A stretch of DNA of 64,000 nucleotides, taken from positions 124,001 through 188,000 of the forward strand of contig NZ_JADZLT010000056.1 in assembly GCF_015904235.1 (NCBI RefSeq), written 5' to 3'. Each line of letters begins with the position of its first letter. The stretch's first letter is position 1. This document shows, piece by piece, positions 1-9,426 of the stretch. The notes under the pieces were generated by a model. The model saw only the letters and a list, made by a program, of their open reading frames with translations. It had not been told where the DNA came from and did not search any database. The translations under genes were made by a program, and so were the position numbers. Source of the DNA: Methylobrevis albus (GTDB taxonomy: Bacteria; Pseudomonadota; Alphaproteobacteria; Rhizobiales; Pleomorphomonadaceae).

Positions 1-61
1 CGGTCGTCTCGATCACACCCAGGCTCTCGATGAGGTTGCCTTCGAGCGGTCGTCCGAACAT
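1..61 (-). CDS. N-terminal fragment of an unidentified protein (cut by window edge)
   Basis: An ATG at 61-59 on the minus strand opens a frame that runs off the left edge and encodes about 20 residues beginning MFGRPLEGNL. A good ribosome binding site (GGGAGAG, read on the minus strand) lies about 4-10 bases upstream, which supports this as a true start. The fragment is too short to assign to a family. It is followed upstream by roughly 185 bases without a convincing gene. Confidence 0.5.
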   Translation of the reverse strand, partial: MFGRPLEGNLIESLGVIETT

Positions 62-246
62 GCGTCTCTCCCTCGACTCGCCAGTCTTCTGGTCCTGCGA
101 CCGGCTGGATGGCCAGAGCATAGCCGAACCGCATGCGGCGGCAAGCGGGCGCGAACGGAAGCCGGCAAAGAGCTGAAATCGCGGGCGAACGAGCGGTGGG
201 GAGGTGCGTTCCCGCTGGGGCGGCCCTGAGGCGGCCGGAACGCCGC

Positions 247-651
247 CTACTTCCACCGAACTTCCGGCTCTCCCGCGATCACCTCGACGGTGCATTCATA
301 ACTGAGCAGGGCGAAATGCGAGTTTTCTTCGGAACTCACGCCGACTGCCACCAGCCATTTCGAGTTCTGAATTCTCAACATGGGCCACCTTGCGATCTCC
401 GTCCCACCAAGCATGGGGATTTCGATGCCGGCCCCGAACATGTGTCTGCCGCCCATGTCGTCATGAGCGGCAAATGCGTGAACCCTTTCAAACTCGATCC
501 TGAGGGTTTTCAAATCGGGCCCGACGTAAAAATCGCCTTCCACAATGAGGCCAAAATCGCTGTCGGACTGCACTCTCCAGTGTTGACATGGTTCGTCGGG
601 AAGATCGGAAAGCGGCAACCATCTAAGCGCGATCTCGCTTTCGGTGATCAT
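247..651 (-). CDS. hypothetical protein (about 134 aa)
   Basis: I do not recognise the family. The frame begins MITESEIALRW and ends in EPEVRWK before a TAG. It is soluble, has no signal peptide or membrane segment, and has an even mix of acidic, aromatic and hydrophobic residues typical of a real alpha/beta protein. The reading frame stays open upstream to an alternative start at 699, but the ATG at 651 gives a more natural N-terminus. It lies on the 3' side of tRNA-Pro and in the same orientation. Its base composition looks lower in G+C (about 55 percent by eye) than the flanking core genes, so it may be an acquired gene. Confidence 0.55.
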   Translation of the reverse strand: MITESEIALRWLPLSDLPDEPCQHWRVQSDSDFGLIVEGDFYVGPDLKTLRIEFERVHAFAAHDDMGGRHMFGAGIEIPMLGGTEIARWPMLRIQNSKWLVAVGVSSEENSHFALLSYECTVEVIAGEPEVRWK

Positions 652-843
652 TGTGCCTCCGCACCAGATCGGTCTGGGGCCGCAGTTATATGATCGCACC
701 CCAGCAACCGTGAGTATGGAGGGTTCGCCCCAGCCAAACCGCCTTTGCGCACCACGTCTCGCAATCAGCGAACGCCCCGCTCTCTTCGACGGGGCCTCGC
801 AGCAACCGTTCTGATGAGGCGGTTGCTAAGTCCTTCAAATATA

Positions 844-920
<77 letters not shown>

Positions 921-1014
921 ACGCGCAGGGATGTAGCCGGTTCCGACGGCGGCGACAACAGGAAATCGCCGCGAGGCGTCATGCCGTGTGCGGGACAAGC
1001 GGCGGAGGCCGCAA

Positions 1015-1755
1015 TCAGCGCGTCTGGTCGAGGACGCGCTTGCACTCTAGCAGTTCGAACAGCGTCGACTGCAGGCGGCGGATGTCGTCGCGCGACAGCG
1101 ATCCGGAGCCGCCCTGCGCTTCGCCGCCGCGCAGCCGCTCCATGAAGCGGAAGCCGGTCTTGGCGGGGGCGTCGTCGGGCAGGATGCCGGCGGGCAGCGG
1201 CTCGTCGAGCGCCGGCAGTTGCGGGCGCCCCGATTCGAACAGCGGGCCGACGAAATCGGAGGTGACGGCCGGACGCTGCACCGGCGGGCGCTGCGGCTCG
1301 TAGGCGGGGTCGGGCGCCCAGGGCGCGGCGGCGCGCGGGGCATCCGCCGGATCAACGTCGTCCGGGTCCGGCTGCGGCGCGGGAAAGCGCGGGTCGCGGG
1401 GATCGGCGGAGGCGCGCGGCGGCATCGGGGCGATCTCCTCGTCAGGAGCACCGGGCGAGACCGTCTCAGGCAGCGTGCCACCCGGCGTCCGCCAGACCTC
1501 CATCACGGCGCGAACGCCCTGCTCCTTCAGAATCCGCTGAACACCCTTGATTGTAAAGCCCTGCCCGTAGAGCAGATGGCGGATGCCGCGCAACAGATCG
1601 ACGTCGTCCGGACGATAGTAGCGCCGCCCGCCGCCGCGCTTCAGCGGCCGGATCTGCGAAAAGCGGGTTTCCCAGAAACGCAGCACGTGCTGCGGAAGGT
1701 CGAGTTCCTCCGCAACTTCGCTGATGGTCCGGAAAGCGTCGGGTGCCTTGTCCAA
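1015..1755 (-). CDS. MerR-family transcriptional regulator
   Basis: The protein has 246 residues. Residues about 8-80 form a MerR-type winged helix DNA-binding domain ([23 protein letters not shown], then [15 protein letters not shown]). A long Pro/Ala/Asp-rich, probably disordered region of about 120 residues follows, and then a short basic, amphipathic C-terminus. It has no cysteines arranged as a metal sensor, so the inducer is unknown. It lies 107 bases downstream of ihfA on the same strand, an arrangement conserved beside plsX-fabH-ihfA in Rhizobiales, so it probably belongs to the same transcription unit. The start codon appears to be TTG (1755-1753). No ATG precedes the conserved domain, and the Shine-Dalgarno sequence is weak. 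Confidence 0.88.
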   Translation of the reverse strand: MDKAPDAFRTISEVAEELDLPQHVLRFWETRFSQIRPLKRGGGRRYYRPDDVDLLRGIRHLLYGQGFTIKGVQRILKEQGVRAVMEVWRTPGGTLPETVSPGAPDEEIAPMPPRASADPRDPRFPAPQPDPDDVDPADAPRAAAPWAPDPAYEPQRPPVQRPAVTSDFVGPLFESGRPQLPALDEPLPAGILPDDAPAKTGFRFMERLRGGEAQGGSGSLSRDDIRRLQSTLFELLECKRVLDQTR

Positions 1756-1862
1756 TGACTGACCGTGAATTGCAGGCGGGTTGATTCGCGGCAGTCCGCC
1801 GTATCAGGCAGGACGCCCGGCCGTCGGCCGGCCGATGGCCGAGACGGCGCTCGCGGGTGGCG

Positions 1863-2186
1863 TCAGTCGTCACCGCCCTTGGTGGTGCCGACCGGATCGC
1901 CGTTGATGTGATCCTTCAGCACGTTGCTCGGCTTGAACACGAGCACGCGTCGCGGAAGGATCGGCACTTCCTCGCCGGTCTTGGGGTTGCGCCCGACCCG
2001 CTCGGTCTTCGAGCGGACGCTGAAGGTGCCGAACGACGACAGCTTGACGGATTCGCCGGAGACCAGGCAATCGGAGACTTCCCGAAGCACGGCCTCCACC
2101 AGTTCGGCCGATTCGGCGCGCGACAGTCCGACCTTCTGATACACGGCCTCGCAAAGGTCGGCGCGCGTGACGGTTCTCCCCCCCAT
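1863..2186 (-). CDS. ihfA: integration host factor subunit alpha
   Basis: This 107-residue protein of the HU/IHF family binds and bends DNA as a heterodimer with IhfB. The family signature is visible as GRNPKTGE, together with the beta-arm sequence around [13 protein letters not shown]. The N-terminal helix [20 protein letters not shown] is typical of IhfA. The ATG at 2186-2184 follows an AGAGGG ribosome binding site on the minus strand. It lies downstream of fabH, with a gap of about 165 bases that could hold its own promoter, and upstream of the MerR gene. Confidence 0.96.
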   Translation of the reverse strand: MGGRTVTRADLCEAVYQKVGLSRAESAELVEAVLREVSDCLVSGESVKLSSFGTFSVRSKTERVGRNPKTGEEVPILPRRVLVFKPSNVLKDHINGDPVGTTKGGDD

Positions 2187-2352
2187 GTGCGTCCCTCTTT
2201 CCTTGTGCGAATGACCGGCAGACTGCCCCCTGGAGACCGCGAACGGTAAGACGTCCCTCCCTCGCGGTCAACATAATCAACCGTCTAGGACGAATCTCAT
2301 GGGGTGCAGTGCAGCGTGAGGTCGATCGGGCGAAGGCGAGGCCCGATCTTCG

Positions 2353-3330
2353 TCACCAGCGCACAAGTACCGCGCCCCAGGTGAAACCGCCGCCCATGGA
2401 TTCGAGCAGCACGAGCTGGCCGCGCTGGATGCGCCCGTCGCGCACCGCGGCGTCGAGCGCCAGCGGGATCGAGGCGGCCGAGGTGTTGCCGTGGCGGTCG
2501 ACGGTGAGCACCGTCTTCTCGGCCGCGATGCCGAGCTTCTTTGCCGAAGCCTCGATGATGCGGCGGTTGGCCTGGTGCGGCACGAACCAGTCGAGGTCGT
2601 CGGCGGTGATGCCGGCGGCGGCGAAGGCGTCCTCGATCACGTCGGTGACGGCGCCGACCGCGAACTTGTAGACCTCGCGGCCCTCCATGCGGAGATGGCC
2701 GACCGTGCCGGTCGTGGACGGCCCCCCGTCGACGTAGAGCTTGTCGCCGTGCCGGCCGTCGGCGCGCAGGTGCGAAGTCAGCACGCCGCGGTCGGCGATG
2801 GTGCCCTCGCCGCCGGCGGCCTCGAGCACGACCGCGCCGGCGCCGTCGCCGAACAGCACGCAGGTGGTGCGGTCTTCCCAGTCGAGCAGGCGCGAGAAGG
2901 TCTCGGCGCCGATCACCAGCGCCCGCTTCGCCACGCCGGTGCGGATCAGGCTGTCGGCGACGGTCATGCCGTAGACGAAGCCCGAGCAGACCGCCTGCAG
3001 GTCGAAGGCCGCCCCGCGCAGGATGCCGAGCTTCGCCTGCACCTGGGTCGCGGTGGCCGGAAAGGTGTTGTCGGGGGTCGAGGTGGCGACGAGGACGAGG
3101 TCGATGTCGTCCGGGCCGACGCCGGCGGCGGCCATGGCGCGGGTTGCGGCCGCGACGGCGAGGTCGGACGTCGCCTGCCCCTCGGCGACGATGTGGCGCT
3201 GGCGGATGCCTGTCCGCTGCACGATCCACTCGTCCGAGGTGTCGACGAACTTGGCGAGGTCGTCATTGGTGACGATTCGGTCCGGGAGATAGCTTCCGGT
3301 GCCGACAACGACCGAACGGGTGACTGTCAC
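2353..3330 (-). CDS. fabH: beta-ketoacyl-ACP synthase III
   Basis: FabH catalyses the first condensation of type II fatty acid synthesis, joining acetyl-CoA (or another primer) with malonyl-ACP in the cytoplasm. The 325-residue protein has the normal family length. The catalytic triad is visible: Cys115 in AVCSGF, a His in HQANRRI near residue 248, and an Asn in HGNTSAAS near residue 278. The start codon overlaps the plsX stop by 4 bases, so plsX and fabH are translationally coupled, the usual lipid-synthesis pairing in Proteobacteria. Confidence 0.97.
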   Translation of the reverse strand: MTVTRSVVVGTGSYLPDRIVTNDDLAKFVDTSDEWIVQRTGIRQRHIVAEGQATSDLAVAAATRAMAAAGVGPDDIDLVLVATSTPDNTFPATATQVQAKLGILRGAAFDLQAVCSGFVYGMTVADSLIRTGVAKRALVIGAETFSRLLDWEDRTTCVLFGDGAGAVVLEAAGGEGTIADRGVLTSHLRADGRHGDKLYVDGGPSTTGTVGHLRMEGREVYKFAVGAVTDVIEDAFAAAGITADDLDWFVPHQANRRIIEASAKKLGIAAEKTVLTVDRHGNTSAASIPLALDAAVRDGRIQRGQLVLLESMGGGFTWGAVLVRW

Positions 3331-4391
3331 GTGATCCTCTCATGCCCGGCGTCGGCCTCGCCGTTCGGGCCGCGGTGATGGAGCCCGAGGTCCTTCTCGA
3401 TGCTGGCGATCAGGTCGAAACGGGCCATTTCGTAAGCGAGGTCGAGGGCGCTCGCAAAGCCTTCGGCGTCGGTGCCGCCGTGGCTCTTGATGACGATGCC
3501 GTTGAGGCCGAGGAAGACGCCGCCGTTGAGCTTGCGCGGGTCCATCTTCTCGCGCAGGCGGGCGAAGGCGCTGCGGGCGAAGATGTAGCCGATGCGCGCC
3601 ATCAGCGTCCGCCCCATGGCGGCGCGCAGATAGGTGCCGATCTGCTTGGCGGTGCCCTCGGCCGTCTTCAGCGCGATGTTGCCGGCGAATCCCTCGGTGA
3701 CGACGACGTCGACCTTGCCCTGGCCGATGTCGTCGCCCTCGACGAAGCCGCCGTAGCTGATGGTGGGCAGCGGGGTGTCGCGCAGGATCGCGCCGGCCTT
3801 GCGCACTTCCTCGAGGCCCTTGACCTCCTCGACGCCGATGTTGAGCAGGCCGACGGAGGGGCGGTCGATGTGGAACAGCGCCCGCGCCATCGCTCCGCCC
3901 ATGACGGCGAAATCGACCAGTTGCTGCGCGTCGGCGCCGATGGTCGCGCCGACGTCGAGCACGATGGATTCGCTGCGCAGCGTCGGCCAGATCGCGGCGA
4001 TCGCCGGTCGCTGCACGTGTGCCATCGGACGAAGGCAGAATTTCGCCATCGCCATCAGCGCACCGGTGTTGCCGGCCGACACCGCGACGGCGGCCTCGCC
4101 GGTCTTCACCGCCTCGACGCTGCGCCACATGCTTGAGCGGCCGCGGCCGCTGCGCAGCGCCTGGCTCGGCTTTTCGTCCATCGCGATAGTGACTTCGCAG
4201 TGGCGCACGTCGGCCTTGCCGGCGAGCCGCGGATGCGCGGCGAGCACCGCCTTGACCGCCGTCTCGTCGCCGAACAGCAGGAAGCGCACGTCCGGTCGCC
4301 GGATCGCCAGCAGTTCGCATCCGGCGATCACGACGGTCGGGCCGTGGTCGCCCCCCATCGCATCGACGGAGATAGTCGTCGTCTGGGCCAT
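3327..4391 (-). CDS. plsX: phosphate acyltransferase PlsX
   Basis: PlsX converts acyl-ACP plus phosphate to acyl-phosphate, the acyl donor for PlsY in phospholipid synthesis. The N-terminal hallmark is present ([11 protein letters not shown]). Further on are [12 protein letters not shown] and a C-terminal [17 protein letters not shown], all typical of PlsX. I chose the ATG at 4391, giving about 354 residues, because [16 protein letters not shown] matches the usual N-terminus. The frame can be extended upstream to 4448 but adds an unlikely Arg/Gly-rich leader. Overlaps fabH downstream. Confidence 0.96.
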   Translation of the reverse strand: MAQTTTISVDAMGGDHGPTVVIAGCELLAIRRPDVRFLLFGDETAVKAVLAAHPRLAGKADVRHCEVTIAMDEKPSQALRSGRGRSSMWRSVEAVKTGEAAVAVSAGNTGALMAMAKFCLRPMAHVQRPAIAAIWPTLRSESIVLDVGATIGADAQQLVDFAVMGGAMARALFHIDRPSVGLLNIGVEEVKGLEEVRKAGAILRDTPLPTISYGGFVEGDDIGQGKVDVVVTEGFAGNIALKTAEGTAKQIGTYLRAAMGRTLMARIGYIFARSAFARLREKMDPRKLNGGVFLGLNGIVIKSHGGTDAEGFASALDLAYEMARFDLIASIEKDLGLHHRGPNGEADAGHERIT

Positions 4392-4529
4392 GCCTTGCCG
4401 CGATCCAGTTCTGCTTGCGATCCCGCCGCCTCGAAGCGCCGCGAACATACCCTCTTCCGGGCGTGACTCAAGACCCCGCGCCCGCGCGGCGGACCCGCTC
4501 CGACGCGGATCCGGCGTGCCGTAGCCGAT

Positions 4530-5111
4530 TCAGCGCTCGTCGTCGCCGCGTTTCAAGGCCGCAAGGCCGGCGAAGGGATGCGGCCGCTCGGGCTCGGTGC
4601 CGTCATCCTCGATCCGCGGCTCGAAGCTGGCGCCCGGGGCGCGCGGATAGGGATCGAGGCCGAGCGCCACGTGCTCGGCGACGAGGTGGCCGAGGTCGAT
4701 GCTGTCGCCGTGGAAGGGCTCGGGCGGGTCGGCCGCCTCGGCGTCGATCTCGATCTCGTCGTCGTCCTGCGGCTCGATTTCCGCCGCCGGCAGCATGCGC
4801 AGGTCGACGGTCTCGTCGATGTCCTGCGCCACCGGATCGAGCGTCACGACGCAGGCCTGCGTCGCGCGGGCCCGGACCGTGCCGGTGATCTTGATGCCGT
4901 TCGCGCGCCACGGCGCCACCACGAGGTCGGCCTTCAGCGCCTCGAGGCCGAGGATGTCGAGGTCGGCGGCGAGCGCCGCCAACTCCTCGGCCGAGGCGGT
5001 GAGCACGACGGGCGTGCCGCGCGCCGGCAGGCCGTCGATGGCGAAGGGACGGCGGAACGGAAACTGCGGCGGCCGCGATGGCGTGCTGCTGCCCGTGCTG
5101 TTGGCGGTCAT
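4530..5111 (-). CDS. DUF177 / YceD-family protein
   Basis: The protein of about 193 residues carries the DUF177 signature of a conserved Cys followed by acidic stretches (ATQACVVTLDPVAQDIDE) and a C-terminal GHLVAEHVALGLDPYPRAPG. YceD-like proteins are linked to large ribosomal subunit and rpmF expression in many bacteria, and plsX commonly lies close by, as here (138 bases downstream). The exact function is not settled. I chose ATG 5111 (MTANSTGSS) over 5144 because it leaves a 29-base gap after the upstream chaperone gene instead of an overlap. Confidence 0.85.
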   Translation of the reverse strand: MTANSTGSSTPSRPPQFPFRRPFAIDGLPARGTPVVLTASAEELAALAADLDILGLEALKADLVVAPWRANGIKITGTVRARATQACVVTLDPVAQDIDETVDLRMLPAAEIEPQDDDEIEIDAEAADPPEPFHGDSIDLGHLVAEHVALGLDPYPRAPGASFEPRIEDDGTEPERPHPFAGLAALKRGDDER

Positions 5112-5140
5112 GGCGAACACCCCGAAATCAGGACTTGAGG

Positions 5141-5689
5141 TCAAAGACCCGCCGGCGTGGCGGCGGACGGTTCGGGAAAGGCCACCCGGCCGGCGAGCAG
5201 CCCGGCGGTCGGCTGCGCCGCGAGCTCGGCGGCGGTGGCGGCGACGAGCCGGGCGAGCCCTTCGGCGCCCGGCGCCTCGACACCGTCATAGACATTGCGC
5301 ACCAGCGCCTGCCGCAGCGCCTCGCGGTCGTCGGCGGCGAGCGCAGCATCATAGGCCGAGAGGCGGCCGTAGAAGGCGGCGGAGATCTTCTTCATCCGCT
5401 TCGGCACGCCGAGGTCGCCGATGCCCATCTCGCGCAGCGTGCGGTCCATGTCGGCAAAATAGGCTTCGGCCAGCGCCCGGCCGGTGTCGCGCTCCGCCGC
5501 CCCCTCGGTGCCGAGCCGGCGCACGACCAGCGCGGTGTGCAGCAGCACGAGCTCGAAGCGGCCCTCCACCACGTCGGCGACACCGAGGTCGGCATAGAGC
5601 GCCGGCCGCCGGGCCGCTGCGACGGCGGCGGCGTAGAGTTCGGCGGCCGCCGACGCGGCCGTGTCGCGCTTGAACAGACCGAACAGCAT
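5141..5689 (-). CDS. ubiquinol-cytochrome c chaperone family protein (CBP3-like)
   Basis: This 182-residue protein belongs to the ubiquinol-cytochrome c chaperone family, the bacterial relatives of mitochondrial Cbp3/UQCC1, which assist cytochrome b assembly into complex III. The motifs seen are an N-terminal MLFGLFKRD, the core ALYADLGVADVVEGRFELVLLH, and GVPKRMKKISAAFYGRL, which are typical of alphaproteobacterial members. The ATG at 5689 fits this N-terminus; the upstream in-frame extension is not protein-like. It is the first gene of a minus-strand run with DUF177 and plsX, and it diverges from bamE. Confidence 0.87.
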   Translation of the reverse strand: MLFGLFKRDTAASAAAELYAAAVAAARRPALYADLGVADVVEGRFELVLLHTALVVRRLGTEGAAERDTGRALAEAYFADMDRTLREMGIGDLGVPKRMKKISAAFYGRLSAYDAALAADDREALRQALVRNVYDGVEAPGAEGLARLVAATAAELAAQPTAGLLAGRVAFPEPSAATPAGL

Positions 5690-5892
5690 CGGACCTGGAT
5701 CCTCCGGCGCGGCCGCAGACGCCGGCCGCAATTCAACCACAAGAAACTGGTGACTCGCCCGGCCGGATCGACGATGACCGGCGGCGACGCGCCGCATCGA
5801 CCGTGGCGGGCCGCGAGGGGCGTTGCTTTGTGACCTAACGCACGCTACCCAAGTTGCCAAGCTCGGAAGCGGGACGCAGGCAGGAGACCTTC

Positions 5893-6381
5893 ATGAACAA
5901 GCGTTTTTCGGAGCCGCTCGACATTGCGCCCCGGCGCGCCCGGCCCGGAACCGCATCCCGGCGGGCCGTCGTGCTCGCAGGGCTCGCGCTCGCCGCGACG
6001 CTCGCGGCCTGCTCGCGTCCGCCGGTGCAGCACGGCTGGGTGATGCCGCTCGATGCGATCGAGCAGGTGCCGATCGGCTCCAGCCAGGAGCAGGTGCTCC
6101 TCGTTCTCGGCACGCCGTCTACCACCTCGGCGCTCGACGGCACGGCCTACTACTACATTTCCCAGGCGATCTCCGAAGGCGCCTTCACGGGCCGCCGGAT
6201 CACCGACCAGCGCGTGCTCGCCGTCTATTTTGATGCGAACAACACGGTGCGCGAGATCGGCAACTACGGCCTGCAGGACGGCAAGGTGTTCGACTTCATC
6301 TCGCGCCGGACCCGCACGACCGGCCGCGACGTCACCTTCATCGGCCAGTTGCTCGGGGCGAACCTCGCACCGGGCTTCTGA
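5893..6381 (+). CDS. bamE: outer membrane protein assembly factor BamE (SmpA/OmlA lipoprotein)
   Basis: The 162-residue precursor has a basic N-terminus, a hydrophobic segment, and a lipobox ending LAAC near residue 38, so it should be a lipoprotein. The SmpA/OmlA domain follows, with the characteristic GSSQEQVLLVLGTPSTTS, then YYYISQ and a C-terminal beta segment. BamE stabilises the BAM complex that inserts beta-barrel proteins into the outer membrane. The start ATG 5893 is preceded by CAGGAGAC. It is transcribed divergently from the cytochrome chaperone gene and ends just before a strong terminator shared with the IalB gene. Confidence 0.92.
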   Translation: MNKRFSEPLDIAPRRARPGTASRRAVVLAGLALAATLAACSRPPVQHGWVMPLDAIEQVPIGSSQEQVLLVLGTPSTTSALDGTAYYYISQAISEGAFTGRRITDQRVLAVYFDANNTVREIGNYGLQDGKVFDFISRRTRTTGRDVTFIGQLLGANLAPGF

Positions 6382-6414
6382 GCCGGCGCCGCCGCCCCTC
6401 GCGGTATCGAGACG

Positions 6415-6451
6415 AAAGAGCCCCGGCGCCGCAACGCCGGGGCTCTTTTTC
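6415..6451. terminator. bidirectional rho-independent terminator between bamE and the IalB gene
   Basis: The 11-base stem GAGCCCCGGCG / CGCCGGGGCTC encloses a 6-base loop. It is flanked by an A run on the left and a T run on the right, so it can terminate both converging genes. Confidence 0.9.
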
Positions 6452-6499
6452 GTTGGAACAGGCAGCCCGGAGGCGCGTCGCCGCGCCCCGCGCCGGGCG

Positions 6500-7174
6500 T
6501 CACTGCGCCTCGGACTGGTCCTGCGCGTTCTTCTGCGCGTCGATCAGCTTCTGCTGCGCTTCCTTGGCCTTGCGCTGCAGCTCTTCCTGCAGGCGGGCCT
6601 GCTCGCGCTGCATGGCGGCGGTGTCGAGCGGGGCGCCGTCATAGGCGGCGGTGAAGCCCGACAGGCTGAGCTGGAAGCTGACGCCCTTGCCCTGCTGGTT
6701 CAGCGTGGTGAGCACCAGGTTGTTGCCGCGCTTCAGGCCGTTGACGAAATCGTCGTTGATCACCAGCTCGGCGAAGCAGGCGTTCGGGAAGCAGATCGTG
6801 TACTTCGCCGCTTCCTGCTTGTTCTTGTCGGTCTGCACGCGCATGCCCGGCTGGATCAGCATGCCGACCGGCACCTGCACCAGCAGGATCTTGCGCGACT
6901 CGCCCTTGACTTCGCGAATGCCGGCCGAGGCCATGAACTGCCCGGACTCGGTGCGCAGTTCACGCTGCACGAAGCAGATTTCCTTCTTCGACGTCTGGTC
7001 GTTGCCGCAGACCTTGACCCAGCCCGACGACGTGCCGCCGGCGGCGGCATTCGCGGCGGGGGCCGGGGCGTCCTGCGCCAGTGCGGGCGCCGCCAGAAGC
7101 CCGGCCGATACGGCCACGGCCACGGCCGCCGTCTTGAGATGCGCGCCGGCCCGGCCGAAATCGATGATCGACAT
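6500..7174 (-). CDS. invasion-associated locus B (IalB) family secreted protein
   Basis: This is a 224-residue precursor with a signal peptide (hydrophobic AVAVAVSAGLLAAPALA, cleavage after ALA near residue 33). The mature part carries the IalB fold with WVKVCG near the start and paired cysteines (VCGN...ICFVQRE and ICFPNACF). The C-terminal roughly 40 residues, rich in Glu, Gln, Lys and Ala, look like a coiled coil (QREQARLQEELQRKAKE). IalB-family proteins are periplasmic or envelope proteins named from Bartonella. In free-living Rhizobiales their role is undefined, and the name should not be read as virulence. The start ATG 7174 is fixed by the signal peptide. Confidence 0.9.
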   Translation of the reverse strand: MSIIDFGRAGAHLKTAAVAVAVSAGLLAAPALAQDAPAPAANAAAGGTSSGWVKVCGNDQTSKKEICFVQRELRTESGQFMASAGIREVKGESRKILLVQVPVGMLIQPGMRVQTDKNKQEAAKYTICFPNACFAELVINDDFVNGLKRGNNLVLTTLNQQGKGVSFQLSLSGFTAAYDGAPLDTAAMQREQARLQEELQRKAKEAQQKLIDAQKNAQDQSEAQ

Positions 7175-7469
7175 TCGAATTGATCCCTTGGTGTCGTTTT
7201 CTGCTGGGCGCCTCACCGGCGGTCGCCCCGAAGTCCGCCGGGCGCCCGCCGAGCTGCTCGCAGTTCTGTCGCCGCGAAAATCCGCCGCGACCCGCCCCGA
7301 CGCGCCTCTCCTGACCGGAAATTGGGGCGAGACGGTGGCCTCGCGGCGCCTGTCATATCGGGTGTGGACAAGGATTTGAAGCGGGATGACGCCGTGTCGC
7401 CGGCTCCGGGTGCCACATGATATCCTGAAATGCGAATCAGGCTTGCGAATCCAGAGGATAGACCCACCC

Positions 7470-9374
7470 GTGCCGACAGTGCCGCCCACCCGACCGTCCC
7501 GCTCCGGCCCGCATGGCGCGGCCGGCTGGACGCGGCGCGGCGTCGTCGGGCTTTCCGCGCTGCCGCTGCTCGACCTGCTGCGCTTTCCCGTCGCCCTCGC
7601 CGCGGAAGATCCGGCGGACGACGCCGTCACCGGGCACGGCATCGCGATGCACGGGACTCCGGCGCTCGCCGCGGACTTCGCGCACCTGCCCTATGTCGAC
7701 CCGTCGGCGCCCAAGGGCGGGCGTATCGCCTATGGCTTCGTCGGGACCTTCGAGAGCCTCAACCCCTTCATCGTGCGCGGCAATGCCCCGCGCGGCATCG
7801 CCGATGCGATCATCGGCAACAACGTGTTCGAGACGCTGCTGGTGCGCTCCGCCGCCGAGCCATTCACGCTGTACGGCCTGATCGCCGCCGCGGTCGAGAC
7901 GGCGGACGATCGCTCCTGGATCGCCTTCCGCGCTCATCCCGAGGCGCGGTTCTCCGACGGCAGTCCGCTCACCATCGACGACGTGATCTTCTCGGTCGAG
8001 CTGCTCGGCACCAAGGGCCGGCCGATCTACCGCGACCGCTTCCGCCGCATCGTCGCCACCGAGCGCCTCGGCAGCGACGGCGTCCGATTCCGCTTCGAAG
8101 GCGGCGCCGACCGCGAGCTTGCGATGCTGATCGGGCTGATGCCGGTGCTCTCGAAGGCGAAGGTCGACCCGGAGACCTTCGACCAGTCGAGCCTGACGCC
8201 GCTGCTCGGCAGCGGGCCCTATACGATCGCCGAGGTGCGCCCCGGCCAGCGCCTCGGCCTTGCCCGCAACCCGGACTACTGGGCGAAGGACCTGCCGATC
8301 AAACGCGGCTTCGACAACTTCGACGAGATCCGGATCGAGTATTTCCGCGACGGCAACTCGCTGTTCGAAGCCTTCAAGAAGGGCGACGTCGACGTCCACT
8401 TCGAAACGGACGCCGGGCGCTGGGCGGAGGGTTACGACTTCCCGGCCGCCCGCGCGGGTGCCGTGGTGCGCGACAGCTTCGTCAGCGGCATCCCGAAGGG
8501 CATGAACGCCTTCGTCTTCAACACCCGCCGCAAGCCGTTCGACGACCCGCGCGTGCGCGAGGCCTTCACCTATCTGTTCGACTTCGAGTGGGTGAACCGC
8601 AACCTCTACTTCGGCGCCTATACTCGCACCTCGTCCTTCTTCGAGGCCTCGGGCCTGTCGGCGGTCGGGCAGCCGGCGACCGACGCCGAGCGCGCGCTGC
8701 TCGCGCCGTTCGGCGATGCCGTGCTGCCCGAGGTGATGGACGGCAGCTATCGCCCCCCCGGCAGCGACGGATCGGGCCGCGACCGGGCGAACCTGCGCAA
8801 GGCGCTCGATCTGTTGCAGTCCGCCGGCTTCCGGCTCGCGGGCCGCAGCCTGCTCGGCCCGGACGGACAACCGTTCTCCTTCGAGTTCCTCGTCAACGCC
8901 CGCGAGCAGGAACGCCTCGCCATCGCCTTTCGGCCGATGTTGCAGCGGCTCGGCATCGACATGCAGGTGCGCTCGGTCGATTCGACCCAGTACTGGGACC
9001 GGCAGAAGCAGTACGACTTCGACATGCTGCAGATGCTGTGGACCGCGTCGCTGTCGCCGGGACGCGAACAGCTCAACCGCTGGTCCTCGGAGGCCGCCGA
9101 CGTCGACGGCACGTTCAACTTTGCCGGCGTCAAGAACCCGGCGGTCGACGCGATGATCGACGCCCTGCTCGCCGCGACCAGCCGCGAAGACTTCGAGGCC
9201 GCCGTGCGCGCACTCGACCGGGTGCTGATCTCCGGCCGCTACGTCATCCCGCTGTTCCACCTCGCCGAGGACCGCATCGCCCATTGGGTACGGGTCACCG
9301 GCCCGCCGCCGCAGCAGCCGTCGGGGTTCCAGACGCCGACGTGGTGGTTCGATCCGGACGCCCCGAAGCCCTGA
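7470..9374 (+). CDS. ABC transporter substrate-binding protein, family 5 (peptide/oligopeptide type)
   Basis: This large periplasmic solute-binding protein has about 634 residues. The N-terminus contains a twin-arginine-like RRGVVGLSALPLLDLL and a cleavage region at ALAAED. The family 5 features are FAHLPYVDPSAPKGG, FESLNPFIVRGN, a DDVIFSVELL segment and GSGPYTIAEV. It most resembles the YejA/microcin-C-peptide group. No permease or ATPase gene is adjacent, so its partner components must be elsewhere. The GTG at 7470 has an AGAGGA ribosome binding site 11 bases upstream. The frame is also open to an ATG at 7386. Confidence 0.88.
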   Translation: MPTVPPTRPSRSGPHGAAGWTRRGVVGLSALPLLDLLRFPVALAAEDPADDAVTGHGIAMHGTPALAADFAHLPYVDPSAPKGGRIAYGFVGTFESLNPFIVRGNAPRGIADAIIGNNVFETLLVRSAAEPFTLYGLIAAAVETADDRSWIAFRAHPEARFSDGSPLTIDDVIFSVELLGTKGRPIYRDRFRRIVATERLGSDGVRFRFEGGADRELAMLIGLMPVLSKAKVDPETFDQSSLTPLLGSGPYTIAEVRPGQRLGLARNPDYWAKDLPIKRGFDNFDEIRIEYFRDGNSLFEAFKKGDVDVHFETDAGRWAEGYDFPAARAGAVVRDSFVSGIPKGMNAFVFNTRRKPFDDPRVREAFTYLFDFEWVNRNLYFGAYTRTSSFFEASGLSAVGQPATDAERALLAPFGDAVLPEVMDGSYRPPGSDGSGRDRANLRKALDLLQSAGFRLAGRSLLGPDGQPFSFEFLVNAREQERLAIAFRPMLQRLGIDMQVRSVDSTQYWDRQKQYDFDMLQMLWTASLSPGREQLNRWSSEAADVDGTFNFAGVKNPAVDAMIDALLAATSREDFEAAVRALDRVLISGRYVIPLFHLAEDRIAHWVRVTGPPPQQPSGFQTPTWWFDPDAPKP

Positions 9375-9426
9375 CCGACCGCCGCCCCCCGAGACACCGA
9401 CGGCCCACCCAACCGGACGCGACAGC

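Noticed and set aside
133-693. Plus-strand open frame opposite the hypothetical gene at 247-651
   Set aside because: Lacks a ribosome binding site, is Arg/Pro-rich at its start and reads as the antisense of a more protein-like minus-strand frame.
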